Shown: positions 10,358 to 19,250 of the stretch, piece after piece | Layout: the number at the start of each line of letters is the position of its first letter | Numbering within the stretch: position 1 is the first letter of the stretch | Assembly: GCF_024586455.1 (NCBI RefSeq) | Contig: NW_026089623.1 | Coordinates: 13,476,784 to 13,540,783, forward strand | Source: Bactrocera neohumeralis | Lineage: Eukaryota; Arthropoda; Insecta; Diptera; Tephritidae | DNA length: 64,000 nt | Direction of reading: 5' to 3' | The notes under the pieces: generated by a model | Told to the model about the DNA's origin: nothing | The model's input: only the letters and a program-made list of their open reading frames with translations | Databases searched by the model: none | Translations under genes and position numbers: made by a program

Positions 10358-10808
10358 ACCTTGACATCATGCTACACATCGCATAACAACAACGCTCACC
10401 CAAAAGATGCAATCACTCAGGCAAGAATGATAGAATACAAGACTACGACGACCGCCATTACGAAACGTCATAGTTCCGTGTTGAGAAGAACAAGAGTGAA
10501 AAACTGTCAAATGGCTTGCAAAATGTAAATAGAAAAGTAAACCCTTTTGTAAATTCGCAAAATATTATTAATTCTTTCGATTTTAATGAAAAGTTTTAGT
10601 GAAGCGATTGAATATTGTTGAGTGAAAAGATTTGAATCATTTCTAAAGAAATATATCGGCCTATTGATAATAAAATTGTCTATTAAGTTGTGATTCAAAT
10701 GGAGAAGACGTTTCTTGTGTTGTATATAAATATATAAATATATACATATATTATAAGTTCTGATATATCAGATGTATGAAATTATGATAAAAGAATTGTG
10801 AAATTATT

Positions 10809-11284
10809 AGGGGTATTCTCTTGCTCTTGCAACACCCGGTGCACGGTGCAAGAATTGCAGATTTACAACGGCACAACAACAAACACACGCAGAAAAATAT
10901 TTGCAAGGGCTGTAAAATATGTCAGACCAAAACCTATGTATATTTGCGTGCAATGTCACGCAAAAATATAATTGCAACCCTGTTGTAGTTGCCATTTTAC
11001 ATAAAGACATATAACGTCGTTAAATTGTTGAAGAAGATAAGTTTTAAATCGATTTTATTATTTCTATTTAATTTTTAAAGATTTGTTACAGTTTTTTTTC
11101 TTAAAAATGTATGCAGAAGGTGCGCCAATTCACAATAGCCATGCTTATTAGTCATTCACAAAAAATTGACCGAATTAGCCATTCATATATCACTAGATTC
11201 TGCAATGGGTGCTCTCGTGCTCTTGTATATTTCGGTTTAGTATTTTTGCAATCTGCAATCTTGCAAGAGCAAGAGAATACCCCT
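10809..11284. mobile_element. Palindromic-ended MITE inside the THAP element
   Basis: The ends are AGGGGTATTCTCTTGCTCTT and its reverse complement (11265-11284); the inverted match then continues imperfectly through GCAA and a TCTGCAA word. Flanking ATT on each side (10806-10808 and 11285-11287) may be a 3-bp target duplication. The 476-bp body has no coding capacity. It cuts the THAP exon right after the residues FCKRNDIFNTKLIG. Confidence 0.65.
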
Positions 11285-11430
11285 ATTAATTTAGTATTAA
11301 ATATATCATTTCTTTTGCAAAATAACACCCATTTTTTGGCAACTTTTAAATTGGCCGGAAAACTTAAAAAACTCGTTTTCGATCCTTTAATTGCATAATA
11401 ATTATTACAACAAGCCACTGCACATTTCAT
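11285..11430 (-). pseudogene. THAP zinc-finger fragment (P-like transposase N-terminus)
   Basis: The minus strand begins MKCAVACCNNYYAIKGSKTS, continues with FLSFPANLKVAKKWVLFCKR and then NDIFNTKLIG. This is the first half of a THAP finger: a C-x4-C-type pair, the conserved FP of the FxFP segment and the conserved W. The remaining histidine and cysteine and the AVPTIF tail are missing because a MITE interrupts the exon. The continuation of the open frame to 11152 is MITE sequence and should not be read as protein. Confidence 0.7.
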
Positions 11431-12069
11431 TTTAAAAAATTAATATATTTATGCTTAGAAATTTAAATAAATACAACAGTACACTTACACTGGTTTTCTT
11501 CATTTGAACAATTTCCACTCATGCTACTCTATTTATTGTGGATGTGCCTAAAACTAATTATATACATATTTTCTCGCAACAATATTCTAAACATTCCACT
11601 GAAATTTTTCCTGCAAAGACGAATGAATTAATATTATTTTGGGAATTTCAAAAAGTGTTTACTTTTCTGTTTACAATTTGTATGCATTTCTATGCTTGTT
11701 CTTCTCAACGCAAAACTGTTACGTCACGAAATTGTTGAACAATGTATTTGTTTTTGTAAGAATTGTTAAGAGCTAAACCGAAAAAAACTATCTGTAAACT
11801 AGTGTCGTAATCTTGTATTCTATCATTCTTGGTGTTTAGGTACAAAGACCAAACAGTATCACACCATATGCCACTCAACAATAATCAATATGTAAAGTAA
11901 ACATATAAATACTAGTGTATTAAGTAAGACGCTTGTCTTTTATTGTATAAGCAGCCATAGAGCTCAGACGTACTGTTTAGTATTTTTTGATAAACTTGAA
12001 TCAGGAAATCGTCTTCAAATAAGATATTTACATTTGGGAGTTGTTGCGAAGATACGCGACCTCCTCTGT

Positions 12070-12240
12070 TCAGCAAAGCACTAGCTTCAACAAACACATT
12101 CAAGATACGAGAAGCCACTATAGCAACCGAAAGCGAAACAGTAACTCTGTGTAAGGGAACTGCGAAATGGCATTTCAAGCCACTTACGTACAGTTGCAAG
12201 CATAACCATTGGTTTTTGTAAAGGTCGAAAGAACAGTTGC
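12070..12240 (+). pseudogene. Fragment of the endonuclease/RT LINE family (same as 25.4, 34.3 and 54.2 kb)
   Basis: The plus strand around 12144-12240 matches 35407-35500 and 25703-25800, including the shared words TAAGGGAACTG, GGCATTTCAA and ACCATTGGTTTTTG. This is the linker between the endonuclease and reverse-transcriptase domains of the LINE family annotated below. It is a short decayed piece, and frame is not maintained. Confidence 0.6.
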
Positions 12241-12254
12241 ACACTGGTCGATTT

Positions 12255-14691
12255 CATAGGCCAAAAATAAAAAAATTAAGGTATGAAATTTACCACTGTT
12301 TGTATCAAAGCTATTTTATAAAACACCAATAAAACTAACGGTAAATACATTTTTGTTCTATCCTATTCGTAGGGGCTACGAAAACCGAGATAAATGAGAC
12401 TATAGAAACACGCGGACTGTGCAGTGAAAATATCTTAAAAATTATCTGTTATAATAAATTAAATTGCAATATAAAATCGTGTTTAATCCCCATAAATCGA
12501 AATGAGTATTGATAATAAAGGTATATGTATGTTATATAACACAGTGGTTTTTATGTGATAACATGTTGGTCTATTATTTTAAAACAATTTTTCTGTAAGT
12601 GACCTTTTGAGTGGTATGTTTTTCTTTATACATCGATTTAGGCTTACAAAAAGTTGTGATCCCTGTCTCGTCCTCAAATGAATCAAGTTTGTTAATGTTT
12701 TCTAAGTCTATGCACACAGGCTTCCAGATAGCCTTATAAAGTCGAACTTTGTTCTCCAAACTGAGCTGTGATTTTCGCCCAAGAAGCCAATTAATTTTTT
12801 TTTTTTTTTTGTTTTTATATTGAGTGTCTTGCTCAAGCTTTTAATGTGGCCTTCCCAAGTTACTCTTCGATTTATATCGAGTCCGAGATAATTTGCGGAA
12901 TCACTATGTCGAATTTGTGTCTTATTCAAAAATACATGCGGACAGTCTCCTCTTCTCAGAGCAAATGTGACGTGTTTCAATTTCTCAGCATTAACCTTTA
13001 TTTTCCATTTCTTAAGCCATCGCTCAATTTCTATTATTTCATTTTGAATAACTTGAGTTACTTCTTACTTCTACCGCAGTATTTTTGGATGCAATTATAG
13101 CTGTATCATCAGCGTAAGTGGCTACTTGAATATCACCGACAACAGGAAGATCAGCAGTGAATATTGTGTAAAGGACAGGTCCCAGAACACTGCACTGTGG
13201 GACACCAGCACGGATACTGTATAGTTTGGACGATTCTCCTTTCATTTGAACATAAAAGTGGCATTGTTTAAATGTGATTTCAATAAGAGAAAAAATGGAG
13301 CAGGAAGTAGTTTTTTCAGTTTATATAACAAGCCTGAATGGCAGACCCGGTCAAATGCTTGTTGTATATTAAGTAATACAGCCGCAGAATACAGCTTTTT
13401 CTCGAAACCATTTGTAATTATATTCACTATACGATGATTATGCTCTGGAGTCCCATGACCTCTCCTTAACCCAAACTGATGTTCCGGTATTATATTGCAT
13501 TTATCGAAAACTGGTAACAATCTACTCATAAGCATTCTTTCAAAGACTTTAGAGAATGTCACCAGCAAGCAAATAGGACGGTAGGACGACAAAATATTTT
13601 CGGGTTTGTTTGGTTGTGTCATTATAACCTCCGCACATTTCCATTGTGTAGGAAGGTGATGTAACCTCAAAATTGCATTATAAATTAGTCATAAAAATAT
13701 AATACTCTTTTGAGGGAGTATTTTCGTAACTCTTCCGTCAATTTTATCGTAGACTGGTGATTTTTTTTGGTTCAGTTTGGCGAATTCTTCTTTAATTTCA
13801 GAAACAGTTATTTTACGAATTGGAAGACACATTTGACAAGGTACATACAGGAACTGTATTAATTCAGTATATTCAGGTGCAAGATTTGAATTTGGTTGAA
13901 ACGTTGAGTATAAATGTTGTGCAAATGCTTCAACCATATCCATGGCAGTTTTACACCAATCTCCGTTATAATTACGTATGGTAATATTACAATATGTAGG
14001 TCGCTTTAAAAATTTGGTAGCTCTCCAAAGGCTGTTATCGTAGTCTTTCGCGTTAGGATCCAGACTTTTGAGAAACTCTGCAGTTGCTTCATTTCTTATT
14101 TCATGTTATCGTTTTTTAAGTTGGTTTGATGCTGTATTGTACCTTGTTTTATCTATTGGACACCTACTGGTTTGCCAAATTTTCCGAAGCTTCCGCTTGT
14201 TACTTATAAGGTTCCTAAGCTCAGCTGATATAAAAACAGTATTCTGTGATATACATATTTGAGCTTTGGCTTTAATTTTATCATTTTCTCACTTTTATCA
14301 ATTGTTTGTTTTATACGTACTTTCATTTAGGCACAACATATCGGTGTAAACTTTCACGCCTATATATAATATTATAGTTTTGAATTTTGGTGCTTAGAAA
14401 ATGTGTGAAGAAGTATCACTTATCACCGAAGCAAATCTAATAAAACTTCAGTATCTACTTATTAGAAGCTTTGATAACAAAAAACTTGATATTAACTTTT
14501 TACCCTACTATGGTAACATTTTAAAGGAAAAACAGTTATCGTGAGCAAGGAAAGGTCTCAGAATTTAATGTTGAAGTTGAGATAAAAAAATTATTGCATC
14601 ACATTGCGTCACAAATGTAATTAATGAACGGAATGAGTCCCCTAATTACCTGTTATGAATAGGAATATGTGGCTTTGATGGCAGTTCTGGT
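12255..14691 (-). repeat. Inverted-duplication block A (counterpart of 28807-32107)
   Basis: Reading this block on the minus strand gives a sequence closely similar to 28807-32107 on the plus strand, from GGCTTTGATGGC... at one end to the ACTAACGGTAAAT / CCAAAAATAAAAA region at the other. Block A carries a private ~150-bp stretch at about 12354-12500. It lacks the 0.9-kb INE-1-like element present in B, so it serves as the empty site for that insertion. The block includes a Jockey-type LINE plus flanking DNA, so it may be a larger repeat unit or a segmental duplication. Confidence 0.75.
12570..14262 (-). pseudogene. Jockey-type LINE reverse transcriptase (copy A)
   Basis: Minus-strand pieces spell a Jockey-clade reverse transcriptase. 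An N-terminal piece lies at 13943-13689 (EIKEEFAKLNQKKSP), followed by 13670-13242 with PTQWKCAEVI, SYRPICLLVTFSKVFERML, EHQFGLRRG and QQAFDRV. Next comes 13245-13039 with GVPQCSVLGPVLYTIF and the catalytic YADDTAI, and then the C-terminal part (12980-12708, LKHVTFALRRG). Frameshifts separate the pieces and the endonuclease ORF is missing. Residues differ between copies A and B, for example a one-codon difference at VIMTQP versus VIMIPQP, and both are dead. Confidence 0.82.
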
Positions 14692-15009
14692 ACTTTTTAT
14701 GCGTCAACTCCATTAGGCCAACGTGGAACAAGTGATAAATATTTAAAGTTGTAAGGTATTTCTTCTAATTTTGCATCTCCTAAAATGCATACAAAGCAGT
14801 TCTTTACAACTTTTGTTATTTTTCATCCAATATTTTTCTATGTAATTCTGCGCTTTTCTTGCCAGCCTGGGTATGAGCCATGCGAATAATTTCTGCCTTC
14901 ATTTCCCGTGGAACTTATACTAACTCCTTGAGTGGATCTTTGTATATGTATTACCCCATTTTTAAATAAAATTCATTATACGTATTATTTTCCTAAAGTG
15001 TAATGAAAT
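14692..15009. other. Unassigned AT-rich DNA
   Basis: I recognise no gene here. The minus strand has scattered short frames adjoining the mariner fragment that follows, so this may be more of the same decayed element. Confidence 0.4.
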
Positions 15010-15160
15010 TGAAAGATGAATTTTGTCCATTTCTTCTCCTTCAGCCAGAAGTTATACGAAATTAAATCAGGCGAATGCGGTGGTTGCGGCACGATATTAG
15101 TTGAAAATGGCGAAATGATCAATGCAGTATGAGATGGTGCATTATCGCACTTCTTTGTTC
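15010..15160 (-). pseudogene. Mariner transposase fragment
   Basis: The minus strand reads DNAPSHTALIISPFSTNIVP followed by QPPHSPDLISYNFWLKEKK. DNAPSHTA carries the second catalytic aspartate, and SPDL...YNFWL is the usual PHSPDLAPCDFxLF block where the third aspartate sits (here Y/N). Only about 45 residues survive and no terminal repeats are visible. Confidence 0.7.
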
Positions 15161-15635
15161 AAAAAATTCAGACATAGTAAAAACCGAAGAATTCACAAAA
15201 CGTCGCATATCTCAAATACTAATGAATAATTTGACGTGAAATTTGGCATAGATGTACTACCAACTTACAGAAAAGAAAAAAATTTACACATTCGAAAATC
15301 ACGCGAATTATGAATTACAAAATTCACCTTTTAATTTGATCACAGTCGTATACTCCCCTAATGGCTTTGTTGAAGTTATACTTCTTATACGAGTTCGGAA
15401 AAGGTTGCGATAGATTCAGGTTGCGCAACCTTGCTCAATATGAATCTACGCAAACTTGTCAGCGAAGATGTTCGAGCAGCAAGCGAAGCGGTGACAATGC
15501 CGCGATCGTTTGTTCGTTTCTTTCGGCACAGCTCGGCTTTTCTACCAACAACACAATGTCGCCATGCTTATGCTGTTGTTGTTTTTGTAGAACAATGTTT
15601 CAATTTTTGGTTGGTGACATATTCAATTAAAAATA

Positions 15636-15712
15636 AATTCTGTTGGGATTCGAACCTACGTGCTCGTCGTAACTTTTCAAGCGCTTACCACCAACACCAC
15701 CATTGACACTTG
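15636..15712 (-). repeat. tRNA-derived SINE-like segment, copy 1
   Basis: On the minus strand TGGTGGTAAGCGCTTG resembles a pol III A box, and AGGTTCGAATCCCAAC is a good B box, about 35 bases apart as in a tRNA. Acceptor-stem pairing and a CCA-adjacent end are not evident, and a second diverged copy occurs at 24208-24290. A SINE head is therefore more likely than a tRNA gene. Confidence 0.5.
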
Positions 15713-16926
15713 TATTGCGTTGTCCTAATTATGGTTTGGTTATGCATGAAAGAAATATACAATGGTTCGCCGACTGTTAGCTCTTTCCTTGCTGCGCATA
15801 TGTATGTTTGTATGCTTGTGCCTTATTGAAGTTATGCTTCTTTTTCTTTCGTTTGTCTTTCATTTCTGCGAATTCTCAACTATTTTGCGTATATTTTGGT
15901 TGAAATACTCTGCGTTGGCCGTTGAAAAATTAAGGCTATACTTTACAGGATCATTTCTGTAGTTAGTCCTCATTTACATTTTTTGGAAATCGACCCGCAA
16001 TGACGAAGTATATCGTCATATATCGTTTTATCTGACAGCGTGAGGTTAAGAAGTTCATTTCTAATTTTGTCTTGTGGCATATTAGAAATGATGTTTCTTC
16101 GAAAATCGTTCGCTTACAACGGAGAAAACGACTTCTGAGTGGTGATTTTAATGAATAAATTCCTTTTGGTTGAAATGCTCTGCGTTGGCCGTTGAAAAGT
16201 TAAGACTATACTTCTCAGGATCATTCATTCCTTTCATTTCTTCAAAGAAATTAATGACATTTAGAAATATGCATATTTGCATTATTTCGTTGTCATTTCC
16301 ATATTCGTAGCAATAGAATTTTTATGGCATAAGTAAAGTAATGGCCGCCGATTGTCACCCCTTGCCGCTGTAGCAGCTTCGCCTACAAACATGCGTAAAT
16401 GTGTATGTATGTATACGTATGATCGTGAATACATATCGACGCAGATTTTTGCGAGAACCACCAAAAAGTTGTGCAATTTATGATTTTTAGCTTTTGCCAT
16501 CGTCGCGAAAAGACGACTTGTTAGCAAAAGCATGCTCGGGGAGATGTTACGGCCTCTGTTTTTATGAATGAAGCGAGATCGCTTGTGGAATTTGCGAATG
16601 CGTTCATGAATGAAATCGTTTTTGTTGTAAAATTTACTATACTTGTTCTTCGCCAATTTGGCTGCCATATTGACTTGTGAAGATCAATTTTTTGTTGGTG
16701 ACATATTCATATGTGTATGTTTGTATGCTTGTGCATTATTCGGCAATGTATGCAAATATATGTACATATAAGTATATATGAATGTATGAACATGCAAGCC
16801 AATGCGCGCACATGTAATAAGTATATTGATAAGTGATGAAAATATGATTTCAATTTCTGAACGCGCGTATACATACACTCATATGAGCATGTGCAGATAC
16901 ACAAGATAGGATAGAAGATGTAAGTA

Positions 16927-17012
16927 TGCCTTTTAACATCTTATACTATACAAATAAATATTTTTCTTACTAATAGAAATTAAATTTATCACAGCAATAT
17001 ACATAATATACA
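16927..17012. repeat. Left arm of a long palindrome split by E2
   Basis: The arm TTTTAACATCTTATACTATA... through CAGCAATATACATAATA is the near-perfect inverse of 24124-24205. Without E2 the two arms would meet as a ~170-bp palindrome, possibly a palindromic MITE. Confidence 0.8.
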
Positions 17013-17329
17013 AGTTAGCACCCCATACATTCAAAAAGTATCATATGATGCATTAATATCATATGATACGAAGTAAAATAATATCACACCACTAAATCGC
17101 TGAGAGTGCGACACGTGTAGTGGCAACCTGTGGGAAGCGCTGCGTCAGCGAAGTGCCAACCTGTGGGAAGCGCAGTGTCAGCAAACTCCGTACCCGTTGC
17201 AGCGGCAAACATAGGTCTAGAGTTAAGTATAATTAATTGTAAATTTTAGTTTTTAAGTGGAATTCAATAAAGGTGCATAGCTCCCAGAAAACATTTTTTT
17301 TAGTAAAAATAACTAAACGTTTTTTAACT
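17013..17329 (+). repeat. E2 5' LTR
   Basis: The LTR is 317 bp with ends AGTTA...TAACT. It contains an inverted repeat around 17039-17070 (GTATCATATGA...TCATATGATAC), eight bases of which are missing from the 3' LTR. It also holds a tandem ~33-bp duplication (CAACCTGTGGGAAGCGC twice, 17127-17185) and AATAAAGG near 17267 as a likely poly(A) signal. Confidence 0.92.
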
Positions 17330-17330
17330 G

Positions 17331-17345
17331 TGGCGAACGGTAGTG
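17331..17345 (+). other. E2 primer-binding site
   Basis: TGGCGAACGGTAGTG begins one base after the 5' LTR. TGG complements the CCA end of a tRNA. The remainder resembles the tRNA-Ser-type site used by 17.6-like elements but is shortened by about two bases, so the primer is not settled. Confidence 0.6.
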
Positions 17346-17886
17346 ATTGTGAATAAAAAAGAAAAGTCTGAAAATAAAAAAAGTAAGGCTCCGTGAGTTA
17401 AAAACCAAAAAAAAAGTGTGTAAAAACATAAAATGCAATAAATACTGTGCTAACGAGTGGCTACAACGCACAACGTTGGATTTTTAAACGCCGAGGGACC
17501 TCAGTACTGTTAAAGAAAAGGGACAACCCCGGAGCGCATCACAACATCCTATGGAAAGCTGGAAACACCTAATGTAAGATTTATAAAATATTATATTTTA
17601 AGACTATTATAAAGAATATTATTATTATAAAGAATACGGAATTTGAATTGAAAGAAAATAATTATTCGACACAAAAAGAAAAAAAAGAAATTATAAAGAA
17701 TTTTATTATTATAAAGAATACGAAACTTGAATTGAAAGAAATTAATCATCCAACACAAAAAAGGAAAAAAAACCTTAAATTAACGTAAGCTTTACAAAAA
17801 GATTCTAATATTGTCAAAGAAAGTACTATTACAAAGAATTTTTTTTTTTTTTTTAACTAATTAACTTAAAAGAAAAGATTATCATA
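17346..17886 (+). other. E2 untranslated leader
   Basis: This is AT-rich leader between the primer-binding site and gag. It contains two diverged direct copies of a ~60-bp word (GAATTTTATTATTATAAAGAATACG..., 17605-17650 and 17697-17745). No reading frame is recognised. Confidence 0.6.
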
Positions 17887-19250
17887 ATGCCGGATACAGC
17901 TGAAGAGCTAATTGAACAATTAAATCAAATGAGGATAGACTATGGGCAGACCACCCATCCCACAAATCCTTCCAACCATCCTTTAAATCCTCCCACCCCT
18001 AACCCAACTTCCGTAACGACAATAGTTCGAGAAGTACTCGAACGAATGAGTACTCAGAATATTACTGACTTTACCGAACCCGACCACAGTGTGACACTGA
18101 ACGCGAATAACATAAACGAACTACATAGATAAAATTCCGGACATGGTTAAATGCCTTAGGGAATTTTCAAGACGACCAGGTGAATTTAACTCCTGGAGGA
18201 AGAGCGTAGACAGAATTTTTAAAGCTTATGAGGGAGTCAAGAAAACTCCCAAATACTTTGCGATACTCCATACGATAAGGCATAAAATAATTGGCGATGC
18301 CGACACCGCATTAGAATCATACAATACTCCACTCGATTGGAGTCAAATTCGAAAATGCCTTATGATGCATTATTCGGATAAAAGGGACATAGGTACCCTC
18401 GAATACCAGATGACCACTCTGGTCCAACGCTACGACGACATAACGACCTTCTACCAAAAAGTTTACCAACACCTTTCACTTATATTAGACAAAATTTCAC
18501 GTCTCGCGTTAAGTGACGAATCCATACGGACTATGACAAACTCATATAGGGATAAAGCCCTTGATACATTTATTAGAGGACTAAATGGCGACTTACCCCG
18601 TCTTCTCAGCATGAGAGAACCGACAACCTTGCCCCAAGCACTACATTTATGTCAAAAACTTGACAACATGACATATTGAATAAATCATGCGAACAATACA
18701 CGTAAACCCAATATCCAACCACCACCACGACCTCCCCGAAATAACAATTTTAATAATTTCAATAACAACAGAGCTTTTTACCCTAAATTAACGTATTCCC
18801 ATTCCCCCAGACGAATTTTTGACCAACAGGCATTCGGTCGCCAAACAAACCGATATCCCCAACATTTTCCCAACTATGTATATGCAAAATAACCAAGGAT
18901 TCATGCCGAGGTTCAGCAATTACCCGAACAATCCCCATATTGCTAGAGAAAATACCTCCTTTAATAACACACCGAACCTACCACCCAAACCACCGACCCC
19001 AATGGAAGTAGACCAGTCCATACGGTCAAGACAAATTAATTATCAAAACAGGCCCAATATATTCCAGGACAATCGACCACCGAAACGTCCTGTTTCTGCA
19101 CAACTGACTCACCCTCCAAGCAAAATACAAAGAAATTTTTTTACTAACGCAGTCGAATTAGACCCGAACGGGATATACGATGACAATTCCCATAGCAATT
19201 ATGATAATGCAGGTAAAAATGAGCCTCATACTATTAATTTTTTAGATTAG
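17887..19250 (+). pseudogene. E2 gag, frameshifted
   Basis: The structural polyprotein is split into three frames. The first is 17887-18132, an N-terminal helical segment with a Pro-rich part. The second is 18143-18679, a capsid-like domain with EFNSWRKSVDRIFKAY, ILHTIRHKIIGDAD and HYSDKRDIGTLEYQM, ending in a TGA. The third is 18819-19250, an Asn/Pro/Arg-rich tail ending INFLD. I see no CCHC zinc knuckle, as in other errantiviral gags, where the basic Asn/Arg-rich tail takes its place. The breaks are a one-base shift near 18128, the stop at 18677 and another shift before 18819. The last frame overlaps pol through a -1 frameshift site. Confidence 0.82.
19238..19244 (+). promoter_or_regulatory. 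Programmed -1 frameshift site T TTT TTA between gag and pol
   Basis: The heptamer TTTTTTA lies in register (T TTT TTA) in the gag frame, two codons before the gag stop TAG (19248-19250). Slipping back one base enters the open pol frame leading to the protease. It fits the X XXY YYZ rule exactly. Confidence 0.7.

Larger units (their letters stand above)
1416..10400 (+). mobile_element. E1: decayed errantivirus-like LTR retrotransposon (gag remnant, pol, env, 3' LTR) with five insertions
   Basis: Plus-strand remnants in the order gag tail, protease, reverse transcriptase, RNase H, integrase, env, polypurine tract and the start of a 3' LTR identify a Ty3/gypsy-class errantivirus of the 17.6/297/gypsy type. 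The 5' LTR and most of gag lie left of the window. The element is split by Harbinger (ending 1415), hAT (1543-2530), Helitron (2589-5351), P-like MITE (7751-7998) and hAT derivative (9216-9572). Many stops and frameshifts show it is dead. The possible gag-tail stretches (1416-1542 and 2539-2588) are low-confidence: acidic or arginine-rich reading frames and a EVD motif similar to one in the gag of E2. Confidence 0.7.
10422..11831 (-). mobile_element. P-superfamily-like element encoding a THAP domain, with long inverted ends
   Basis: The termini read CAAGAATGATAGAATACAAG and its inverse (11812-11831), identical in their first 13 bases to the MITE at 7751. The inverted similarity continues for about 200 bp: 10455-10625 corresponds to 11720-11570 reversed. 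A minus-strand THAP zinc finger lies inside (11430-11288), the DNA-binding module at the start of P-element transposases. The catalytic part is absent, so the element is non-autonomous. The flanks (CACTCAGG and GTGTTTAG) do not form a duplication, so one end may be rearranged. A second MITE (10809-11284) lies in its middle. Confidence 0.68.
15161..17012. other. Repeat-rich DNA left of E2
   Basis: No protein is recognised. The stretch holds a tRNA-like SINE segment (15636-15712) and two direct copies of about 65 bp starting TTTTGGTTGAAAT (15893-15960 and 16166-16228). Two pairs of shorter repeats also occur: GTTGGTGACATATTCA at 15613 and 16694, and a TATGTTTGTATGCTTGTGC word near 15803 and 16715. 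The last ~85 bp form one arm of the palindrome into which E2 inserted. Open frames on the minus strand near 16282-16904 are low-complexity and I do not call them genes. Confidence 0.5.

Noticed and set aside
11912..12244. 110-residue open frame on the minus strand
   Set aside because: It overlaps, antisense, a decayed plus-strand LINE fragment (12070-12240) and has no domain of its own.
15636..15712. Possible genuine tRNA gene on the minus strand
   Set aside because: A and B boxes are present, but no acceptor stem or anticodon arm folds convincingly, and a diverged second copy at 24208-24290 with shared flanks points to a SINE-like repeat.
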